DNA of 46,896 nucleotides from Chitinophaga pinensis (GTDB taxonomy: Bacteria > Bacteroidota > Bacteroidia > Flavobacteriales > Flavobacteriaceae): NCBI GenBank assembly GCA_943324545.2, contig CALPMA020000003.1, positions 1-46,896 of the forward strand, written 5' to 3'. Numbering within the stretch: the first letter of the stretch is position 1; the number at the start of each line of letters is the position of its first letter. Below the pieces are notes generated by a model that worked only from the letters and a program-made list of their open reading frames with translations, ran no database searches and was not told where the DNA came from. The translations under genes and the position numbers were made by a program. Positions 8,235 through 14,015 of this stretch are shown in pieces.

Positions 8235-9041
8235 CTATTTAAACTCTTTCGGAATCAAGCACACCGGAATTGGATTCATTTTGTGCTGATTTGCCGTATT
8301 TAATCTTTTATATATTGAAAACGCTTCTTGTTTTCTGCCTGAAAAATCAGCTGCGGTTTTATCATTATTATCCTCATTCATAGCCCATTCTAGTTCATCG
8401 TAACTAGCGCCAAGTTGTTCTTCATCGGTTCTTGCATCGCCAAAAAGCCCGTCTGAAGGTGCTGCAATCAATATAGAATTTGGAATTTGTAAATAATGAC
8501 CCAAGGCAAAAACATCCGACTTCATTAAATTGGCAATCGGACTTAAATCAACTCCCCCATCACCATATTTTGTATAAAAACCAACTCCAAAATCTTCTAC
8601 TTTATTTCCAGTTCCAGCAACTAAAAAGCCATTAATCCCTGCGTGATAATACAAAGTGGTCATTCTCAGTCTCGCTCTGGTGTTTGCTAAAGCAAGCTGT
8701 TTTTTATTTTCATTCTCTCCAGTTGGAACTAATTTCACAAAATCGTCAAAAACCGAAGTCAAATTGGTGATAGCACTTTGAACATTTGAAAATCTATTTT
8801 TCAGCTGCTCTATATGTTCTTTTCCCCTATTTACGTGACTTTCATTTTGATGAATCGGCATTTCAACACACAAAGTTGGCAATCCCGTTTGAGCACACAA
8901 TGTAGAAGTTACTGCCGAATCTACTCCGCCCGAAATACCTATCACAAAGCCATTGGTTTTTGAATCAATTGCATACTCTTTTAACCAATTAACAATATGT
9001 TGGCTCACTTTTTCAACTTGAATTGTACTTTTTTTAGACAT
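8235..9041 (-). CDS. nadE: Ammonia-dependent NAD+ synthetase
   Basis: NadE converts deamido-NAD to NAD+ using ATP, in the last step of NAD synthesis. The ATP-pyrophosphatase P-loop is SGGVDS at residues 37-42. Further family stretches are GTGNKVEDFGVGFYTKYGDG (nucleotide and deamido-NAD binding) and DLSPIANLMKSDV. The 268-residue length and the absence of a glutaminase domain indicate the NH3-dependent form. The gene is the first of a nadE-pth pair and is divergent from gldB. Its -7 box (minus strand) directly abuts the gldB -7 box, so expression of the two sides may be coupled. Confidence 0.95.
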   Translation of the reverse strand: MSKKSTIQVEKVSQHIVNWLKEYAIDSKTNGFVIGISGGVDSAVTSTLCAQTGLPTLCVEMPIHQNESHVNRGKEHIEQLKNRFSNVQSAITNLTSVFDDFVKLVPTGENENKKQLALANTRARLRMTTLYYHAGINGFLVAGTGNKVEDFGVGFYTKYGDGGVDLSPIANLMKSDVFALGHYLQIPNSILIAAPSDGLFGDARTDEEQLGASYDELEWAMNEDNNDKTAADFSGRKQEAFSIYKRLNTANQHKMNPIPVCLIPKEFK

Positions 9042-9070
9042 TTTTTGTTATTAATTATGGATCTGCAATG

Positions 9071-9078
9071 TATATTTG
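9071..9078 (+). promoter_or_regulatory. -7 promoter box of gldB-gldC
   Basis: TATATTTG is an exact TAnnTTTG match. A TTG at 9045-9047 lies 23 nt upstream, within the range used by the Bacteroidota primary sigma factor. Transcription would start near 9084 and give gldB a leader of about 100 nt that contains the whole hairpin element at 9099-9171. Confidence 0.6.
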
Positions 9079-9086
9079 CAAAAATA
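9079..9086 (-). promoter_or_regulatory. -7 promoter box of nadE-pth
   Basis: On the minus strand this reads TATTTTTG, an exact TAnnTTTG match. It touches the plus-strand -7 box without a gap, so each start site falls inside the other box. The nadE leader would be about 30 nt. Confidence 0.55.
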
Positions 9087-9098
9087 ATAATTATTTAG

Positions 9099-9171
9099 AG
9101 CTATTTCCTGCTTTCCGTTGCAATCTTTTTTTTCGTGCCTCAAAAAAAGGATTTACACTTCATTCAGGGCT
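9099..9171 (+). repeat. Structured leader element, copy A (gldB)
   Basis: The 73-nt element folds as one long imperfect hairpin. The terminal stem is AGC (9099-9101) with GCT (9169-9171). After a 5-nt bulge TATTT, CCTG (9107-9110) pairs with CAGG (9165-9168). An inner stem pairs AATCTTTTTTT with AAAAAAAGGATT, with one bulged G. The inner loop strands carry CGTT and ACTTC. Copy B at 28216-28355 has the same plan with compensatory base changes. I recall similar sequences dispersed in Flavobacterium genomes, but have not searched. It lies wholly in the predicted gldB leader. Confidence 0.65.
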
Positions 9172-9185
9172 AAAAAATAAATACT

Positions 9186-10142
9186 ATGAAAAAATGGTTG
9201 TCTCTGTTCTCGTTATTGGTGCTTTTATCTTCTTGCGATAAAAAAAATAAAATCGAAAAAGAAGTTGAAGAAATTCCTGTTACTATAAAAGTAGAACGAT
9301 TTGATAAAATTTTCTATGAATCTCCAGTGGAAAATCTCCAAAAGGTCAAAAATAAATATCCTTATTTTTTTCCTGCCGAAACACCAGATTCAGTTTGGGT
9401 TAATAAAATTAAAAATCCACTTTACAGAGAATTATATTCAGAGGTCCAAAAAAAGTATTCTAATTTTGACAAAGTAAATTCCGATTTAGAATCGCTTTTT
9501 CAACACATTAAATACTATTTTCCAAATACCAAAACGCCAAAAGTAGTTACACTTATTTCTGAAATGGATTATCAGAACAAAGCCATATATACCGATAGTT
9601 TAGTGCTTATTTCTCTTGATTTATATTTAGGTAAAAACCATAAATTCTATGAATTTCCAGAATATTTAAAGCAAAATTTTGAACAAAACCAAATTATTCC
9701 CGACATAGTTTCCAGCTTTTCGTTAACCAAAATCCCATTTGGTAGCAATAGAAATTTCCTCTCACAAATGATATATTCTGGCAAACAACTTTATTTAAAA
9801 GATGTTTTGTTACCAGAAATTTCCGATTCTGAAAAAATTGGATACACCCCAGAACAAATAACCTGGTGTCAAGAAAATGAGAGTTATATGTGGCGATATT
9901 TTATGCAAGAACAATTACTTTACAGCACCGATTCAAAATTGCCAAATCGTTTTATTGACACCGCACCTTTTTCAAAGTTTTATCTTGAAATTGATAACGA
10001 ATCGCCTGGTAGAGTAGGAACTTGGGTAGGATGGCAAATAGTTCGTTCCTTTATGAAAAATAATGATTTAAATTTGCAGCAATTATTGCAAATGGATCCG
10101 ATTAAAATATTCCAAAATTCAAAATACAAACCTAAAAAATAA
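9186..10142 (+). CDS. gldB: Gliding motility lipoprotein GldB
   Basis: GldB is a cell-envelope lipoprotein needed for gliding in flavobacteria; its biochemical role is not known. Residues 1-17 are a lipoprotein signal peptide with lipobox LLSSC and Cys17 as the lipid site. The following residues are basic (DKKNKIEKEVEEI), unlike the acidic start seen in many surface lipoproteins. The 318-residue body contains the family-typical VERFDKIFYESP and NESPGRVGTWVGWQIVRSFM stretches. The stop codon overlaps the gldC start by 1 nt (TAATG), so the two are translationally linked. This gldB-gldC order matches what is known from F. johnsoniae. A predicted leader of about 100 nt with a hairpin element precedes it. 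Confidence 0.93.
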   Translation: MKKWLSLFSLLVLLSSCDKKNKIEKEVEEIPVTIKVERFDKIFYESPVENLQKVKNKYPYFFPAETPDSVWVNKIKNPLYRELYSEVQKKYSNFDKVNSDLESLFQHIKYYFPNTKTPKVVTLISEMDYQNKAIYTDSLVLISLDLYLGKNHKFYEFPEYLKQNFEQNQIIPDIVSSFSLTKIPFGSNRNFLSQMIYSGKQLYLKDVLLPEISDSEKIGYTPEQITWCQENESYMWRYFMQEQLLYSTDSKLPNRFIDTAPFSKFYLEIDNESPGRVGTWVGWQIVRSFMKNNDLNLQQLLQMDPIKIFQNSKYKPKK

Positions 10143-10474
10143 TGGCAAAATCAACTTCTGAAATTAAATTTATTATTGATTTAGATGAAAATAAAGTACC
10201 TGAAAAATTAAATTGGTCTGCGCAAGACGGTGGCGTAAATTATGAAGAAGCTAAAGCAATTATGTTAGCTATATGGGATAGTAAAACTAAAGAATCTCTA
10301 AGGATAGATTTATGGACTAAAGATATGCCAGTTGATGAAATGAAGCTCTTTTTTCATCAAACTTTGGTCGCCATGTCTGACACTTACCTTCGTGCTACTG
10401 GCGATGAAAAAATGTCGGAAACGATGAAAGATTTCTGTGATTATTTTGCTGAAAAGTTGGAATTATTAAAGTAA
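10142..10474 (+). CDS. gldC: Gliding motility protein GldC
   Basis: GldC is a small protein of 110 residues without a signal peptide or membrane segment. In F. johnsoniae it supports gliding, and its loss causes only a partial motility defect. The sequence begins MAKSTSEIKFIIDLDENKVP and contains LNWSAQDGG and DLWTKDMPVDEMKLFFHQTL, which I recognise as GldC. It starts on the last base of the gldB stop codon and must be co-transcribed with it. Only 9 nt separate it from the convergent engB stop and no hairpin terminator is visible there, so the two 3' ends probably overlap. Confidence 0.93.
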   Translation: MAKSTSEIKFIIDLDENKVPEKLNWSAQDGGVNYEEAKAIMLAIWDSKTKESLRIDLWTKDMPVDEMKLFFHQTLVAMSDTYLRATGDEKMSETMKDFCDYFAEKLELLK

Positions 10475-10483
10475 TCGTTGTTT

Positions 10484-11104
10484 CTAAAACTGACTATTAT
10501 TTTTATAAACTTCTTGATTTACTTCGTCTATATATTCTAATAATTCCATTTTTCCAGTCATTTCAGTTGCTGAGGTTACAAAGAAATGTGGCATTTCAGC
10601 CCAATTATTGGCAATCATCTGTTTTTTGTAAGCAGCTATATGTGAATTTATTTTCACTTTACTTATTTTATCTGCTTTTGTGAAAATGATACAAAATGGA
10701 ATTTCACTCTCTCCCATGTAAGACATAAATTCAATGTCAATATTTTGGGCATCGTGACGAATATCAATTAAAACAAAAGCACAAACAAGTTGTTCTCGAG
10801 TTTCAAAATAATCAGTTATAAATTGTTGGAATATCGATTTAGTTTTTTTGGAAACTTTAGCATAGCCGTAACCTGGTAAATCAACAAGAAACCAATTATT
10901 ATTAATCAAAAAATGATTAATTAATTGAGTTTTCCCTGGTCTTCCCGATGTTTTTGCTAAATTTTTATGATTGGTTAGCATATTAATTAACGAAGATTTT
11001 CCAACATTTGACCGACCAATAAAGGCATATTCTGGTAAAAAGTCTTTCGGACATTTATCCACTTCTGAATTGCTTATAATAAATTCGGCGGTATTTATTT
11101 TCAT
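10484..11104 (-). CDS. engB: Ribosome biogenesis GTP-binding protein YihA/YsxC (EngB)
   Basis: This small GTPase helps assemble the large ribosomal subunit. G motifs are clear: GRSNVGKSSL (P-loop, residues 30-39), DLPGYG (G3) and FTKADK (G4). I start at the ATG at 11104, giving 206 residues that begin MKINTAEFIISN, the usual family start. The longer in-frame version from 11152 runs through an exact -7 box (TACCTTTG, minus strand) and adds 16 residues unlike the family. The gene is convergent with gldC and follows the alpha/beta hydrolase gene on the same strand after about 76 nt, with its own promoter. Confidence 0.94.
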   Translation of the reverse strand: MKINTAEFIISNSEVDKCPKDFLPEYAFIGRSNVGKSSLINMLTNHKNLAKTSGRPGKTQLINHFLINNNWFLVDLPGYGYAKVSKKTKSIFQQFITDYFETREQLVCAFVLIDIRHDAQNIDIEFMSYMGESEIPFCIIFTKADKISKVKINSHIAAYKKQMIANNWAEMPHFFVTSATEMTGKMELLEYIDEVNQEVYKNNSQF

Positions 11105-11123
11105 AATCAATATTGATTTTTTG

Positions 11124-11131
11124 CAAAGGTA
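11124..11131 (-). promoter_or_regulatory. -7 promoter box of engB
   Basis: On the minus strand this is TACCTTTG, an exact TAnnTTTG match with a TTG about 18 nt upstream. The leader to the ATG at 11104 would be about 14 nt. This box argues against the longer engB start. Confidence 0.65.
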
Positions 11132-11180
11132 GTTTAAAAAAACACCAAACAATTTTTGAAATTATTTGGTGAAAATTATT

Positions 11181-11945
11181 TTATAAATTAACTTTTTTTA
11201 ACCATTCAAGCATAATTTCGTTGAATTCGTCTGGTCGTTCCATCATGGCGGCATGACCACATTTATCAATCCAATATAAAGTAGAATTCGGTAATAGCTT
11301 ATTAAATTCAAGTGCAACTTCTGGCGGTGTTACAGTATCGTTTTTACCCCAAATAATACAGGTTGGAATATGCATTTTAGGTAAATCTTTAGCCATATTA
11401 TGGCGAATTGCACTTTTTGCGATAGTTAGTGTTTTTATCAATTTGATTCTGTCATTAGCCATGCTAAAAACTTCGTCAACTATTTCTTTAGTGGCAATTT
11501 TAGGATCGTAAAATACAGCTTCAGCTTTCTTTTGAATGTATTCGTAATCACCACGTCTAGGATAACTGTCACCCATTGCATTTTCATAAAGCCCTGAACT
11601 TCCTGTAATTACTAAACCTAACATTTTTTCCGGATACATTTTTGCATGGTATAAAGCAATATGACCTCCTAAAGAATTTCCCATTAAAATTACTCTATCA
11701 AAACCTTTAAATATTATAAAATCTTTTACATATTTTGCAAAAGCTTTCACGTTTGTTCTTAATAAACTTTGAGTATAAATAGGTAATTCAGGTATAATAA
11801 TTTTATAGCCCTTTTTAGAAAAAAACGCGCCTGCAGACTCAAAGTTGCTTAATCCGCCCATTAATCCGTGTAAAACGATTATTGGAGTTCCTTCGCCAGC
11901 TTCAAAATAAGTATAACGACCTTCTTTTTTTAAGACTTGTCCCAT
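11181..11945 (-). CDS. Alpha/beta-fold hydrolase
   Basis: A soluble alpha/beta hydrolase of 254 residues without a signal peptide. The nucleophile elbow is GNSLGG with Ser91, the acid is Asp203 in WGKNDTVTP, and the base is His231 in KCGHAAM. LHGLMGG near residue 25 would form the oxyanion hole. A cap-like insert lies at about 115-185. The substrate cannot be deduced; the family includes esterases, C-C bond hydrolases and MenH-like enzymes. It has its own -7 box and a short leader. The divergent neighbour is mraZ across 358 nt. Confidence 0.9.
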   Translation of the reverse strand: MGQVLKKEGRYTYFEAGEGTPIIVLHGLMGGLSNFESAGAFFSKKGYKIIIPELPIYTQSLLRTNVKAFAKYVKDFIIFKGFDRVILMGNSLGGHIALYHAKMYPEKMLGLVITGSSGLYENAMGDSYPRRGDYEYIQKKAEAVFYDPKIATKEIVDEVFSMANDRIKLIKTLTIAKSAIRHNMAKDLPKMHIPTCIIWGKNDTVTPPEVALEFNKLLPNSTLYWIDKCGHAAMMERPDEFNEIMLEWLKKVNL

Positions 11946-11970
11946 CTGTTATATTGCTTTTCAATTTTGA

Positions 11971-11978
11971 CAAATATA
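11971..11978 (-). promoter_or_regulatory. -7 promoter box of the hydrolase gene
   Basis: On the minus strand this is TATATTTG, an exact TAnnTTTG match. The leader to the start codon at 11945 would be about 18 nt. Confidence 0.6.
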
Positions 11979-12213
11979 AGTATTTATATGTATTATTTTT
12001 TGAATATAAAATCAAAAATGTATCTAATTCAAAATTATTATTTCCAGAATCACTTGAAAGTTAAATTTTAGTTTTCAAAATATAAAATCAATATTAATTC
12101 TTCTCAAACCTATATTATTACGTGATTTCAACATTATATAGTAGATTTTTAAAGACTTGTAATTTAGTTAGTTATAAAAAAAAGACACTTTTATTGCTCG
12201 ATTTTTATAAGAA

Positions 12214-12260
12214 GTGGGAAAACTTATTAACAAAGTGGTATTTTGTGGTAAATTGTGGGA
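12214..12260 (+). promoter_or_regulatory. MraZ operator: GTGGKA box array
   Basis: Three direct boxes occur at exact 10-bp steps: GTGGTA at 12235, GTGGTA at 12245 and GTGGGA at 12255. A fourth, GTGGGA, starts at 12214, 21 bp further upstream. MraZ proteins are known to bind short GTG/TGGG-type direct repeats of about this spacing in front of their own gene. The array covers the -33 region of the mraZ promoter, so binding should repress the dcw cluster. The boxes are read directly; binding is inferred. Confidence 0.8.
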
Positions 12261-12269
12261 ATTTTTATT

Positions 12270-12277
12270 TATTTTTG
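12270..12277 (+). promoter_or_regulatory. -7 promoter box of the dcw cluster (mraZ)
   Basis: TATTTTTG matches TAnnTTTG exactly. It sits 9 nt after the last GTGGKA box and would start transcription near 12283, about 20 nt before the TTG start of mraZ. Confidence 0.62.
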
Positions 12278-12303
12278 TCAGTATCATTTAAAAACAAGTA
12301 AAA

Positions 12304-12777
12304 TTGAATTCAATTATTGGAACATATGAATGCAAAGTTGATGCTAAAGGAAGGTTGCTTTTACCTGCGCCTTTGAAAAAGCAATTGTCAGCCGCACTTC
12401 TTGATGGCTTTGTCTTGAAGCGTTCTGTTTTTCAACCTTGTTTAGAATTGTATCCAATGGCAGAATGGAACTTGATGATGAATAAAATCAACAAGTTGAA
12501 CCGATTTGTAAAAAAGAATAATGATTTTATTCGTCGTTTTACTGCTGGTGTTAAAGTAGTAGAAATAGACACTTTAGGTAGATTGTTAGTGCCTAAAGAT
12601 TTGGTTGCCTTTGCATCAATTTCCAAAGATTTGGTGCTTTCTTCAGCAGTTAATATAGTTGAAATTTGGGATAAAGATTTGTATGAAAATTTTATTTCTA
12701 ACGATGAAGTTGACTTTGCAGATTTAGCAGAAGAGGTAATGGGTAATGTAAATGATGATGAAAATGGAATATCATAA
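12304..12777 (+). CDS. mraZ: Transcriptional regulator MraZ, TTG start
   Basis: MraZ is a DNA-binding protein of the AbrB/SpoVT type with two swapped-hairpin domains; it regulates the division cluster and in known cases represses its own promoter. The 157 residues show the doubled motif: GTYECKVDAKGRLLLPAPLK near the N-terminus and VVEIDTLGRLLVPKDLVAF in the second half. The start is TTG at 12304 (residues MNSIIGTYECKVDAKGR); no ATG is available in frame before the conserved region. A rare start codon fits a regulator made at low level. The 3' end overlaps rsmH. The box array at 12214-12260 is its likely operator. Confidence 0.94.
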   Translation: MNSIIGTYECKVDAKGRLLLPAPLKKQLSAALLDGFVLKRSVFQPCLELYPMAEWNLMMNKINKLNRFVKKNNDFIRRFTAGVKVVEIDTLGRLLVPKDLVAFASISKDLVLSSAVNIVEIWDKDLYENFISNDEVDFADLAEEVMGNVNDDENGIS

Positions 12778-13660
12778 TCCTGTTTTATTAAAAGAATCGG
12801 TAGACGGACTTGATATTAAGCCTGATGGAATATATGTAGATGTGACTTTTGGAGGAGGAGGTCATTCTAAAGAAATCTTGAATAGGTTAGGTCCTAATGG
12901 CAGATTGTATGCATTCGATCAAGACGAAGATGCGCTTGCGAATTCAATTGATGATGAGCGATTTGTTTTGATAAATGAGAATTTTCGATTCATAAAAAGA
13001 TTTTTACGATTTCATAATGTAAAAAACGTTGATGGAATTTTAGCTGATTTAGGAGTTTCATCTCACCAATTTGATGTTGCTGAACGCGGTTTTTCGACTC
13101 GTTTTGAAGGGGAACTGGACATGAGGATGAGTCAAAAACAGGACTTAAACGCTTATAAAGTAGTTAATGATTATGATGAAATTAATTTAAGAAGAGTGTT
13201 TCTTGATTATGGAGAATTAAAGAATGCTCCAGTAATAGCTCGAGTAATTATTGAGGCTCGCGAGTATGAACCTATAAAAAACACAGAACAACTAAAAGTG
13301 GTTTTAGGACGTTTTTTACAAGCTCATAAAAGTCACAAAATATTAGCTCAAATGTATCAAGCTATTCGAATAGAGGTCAATCAAGAAATGGAAGTTTTAA
13401 AAGATTTTTTAGAACAATCACTTGAAATATTGAAACCAGGGGGAAGATTAAGTGTTATATCTTACCATTCACTAGAAGATAGATTAGTAAAAAGAATCAT
13501 GAAAAACGGAATTTTTGAAGGGGAGCCAGAAAGGGACTTCTTTGGAAATTTTTCTGTCCCATTTAATCTAATTGGAAAATTAATTGTTCCTGATTTTAAT
13601 GAAATTAAGAGTAACAATAGAGCTCGCAGCGCAAAATTGAGAATTGCAGAAAAGAAGTAA
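12764..13660 (+). CDS. rsmH: 16S rRNA (cytosine-1402-N4)-methyltransferase RsmH
   Basis: RsmH methylates N4 of C1402 in the decoding centre of 16S rRNA. Motifs are complete: VDVTFGGGGHSKEIL (SAM-binding loop), YAFDQDEDAL, GILADLGVSSHQFD and RGFSTRFEGELDMRM, with SVISYHSLEDRLVKR near the C-terminus. ATG codons occur at 12752, 12755, 12758 and 12764. I use 12764 because MEYHNPVLLKE then forms the N-terminus, as in relatives; the longer starts add only 4 residues or fewer. Every choice overlaps mraZ in another frame, so translation is likely coupled. Confidence 0.95.
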   Translation: MEYHNPVLLKESVDGLDIKPDGIYVDVTFGGGGHSKEILNRLGPNGRLYAFDQDEDALANSIDDERFVLINENFRFIKRFLRFHNVKNVDGILADLGVSSHQFDVAERGFSTRFEGELDMRMSQKQDLNAYKVVNDYDEINLRRVFLDYGELKNAPVIARVIIEAREYEPIKNTEQLKVVLGRFLQAHKSHKILAQMYQAIRIEVNQEMEVLKDFLEQSLEILKPGGRLSVISYHSLEDRLVKRIMKNGIFEGEPERDFFGNFSVPFNLIGKLIVPDFNEIKSNNRARSAKLRIAEKK

Positions 13661-13664
13661 AATA

Positions 13665-14015
13665 ATGAAAAACGGAGTTTACAGTATACTAAAGGCAAGG
13701 TTTTTAATAAATGAAGAAGCGAATGCGGCTAAAAATTGGCGTTTCATAGTATTTCTGATTTTACTAGCAATTATTATGATTGCAAATAATAATAATGTAG
13801 ATCAAAAAGTATTTAAAATTATTCAATTAACAGGAGAAGTAAAAGAGTTGCGTTCAGAATTTGTAGATCGAAGATCAGAATTGATGAAATTAAGAATGGA
13901 ATCGACGGTAACTCAAAAAATGGCTGAAAAAGGGATTTTACCCGCATCTGTTCCGCCGGTTAAAGTAATAGTAAAGAAAAAAGAAGATAAAGGATTTTTT
14001 AAAAATCTATGGTAG
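13665..14015 (+). CDS. ftsL: FtsL-like cell division protein
   Basis: This 116-residue bitopic membrane protein occupies the ftsL position between rsmH and the division transpeptidase. It has a cytoplasmic N-terminus of about 26 residues and one membrane span (FIVFLILLAIIMIA, about 28-41). A predicted coiled-coil (about 55-90, QLTGEVKELRSEFVDRRSEL) and a basic C-terminus follow. FtsL joins FtsQ and a septum-site partner to activate FtsW and FtsI. The start is the ATG at 13665, 4 nt after the rsmH stop; the in-frame ATG at 13644 lies inside rsmH. The gene overlaps ftsI by 7 nt. Assignment rests on topology and context more than on sequence. Confidence 0.87.
   Translation: MKNGVYSILKARFLINEEANAAKNWRFIVFLILLAIIMIANNNNVDQKVFKIIQLTGEVKELRSEFVDRRSELMKLRMESTVTQKMAEKGILPASVPPVKVIVKKKEDKGFFKNLW

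Larger units (their letters stand above)
11946..12303. other. Intergenic region between the hydrolase gene and mraZ
   Basis: This 358-nt gap holds the minus-strand -7 box at 11971-11978, the GTGGKA box array at 12214-12260 and the mraZ -7 box at 12270-12277. Between 11979 and 12213 I see only AT-rich sequence, with no open frame longer than about 60 codons that looks like a protein and no convincing hairpin. Confidence 0.7.

Noticed and set aside
11105-11152. Longer start for engB (from 11152)
   Set aside because: The extension runs through an exact -7 box and adds residues that do not match the family.
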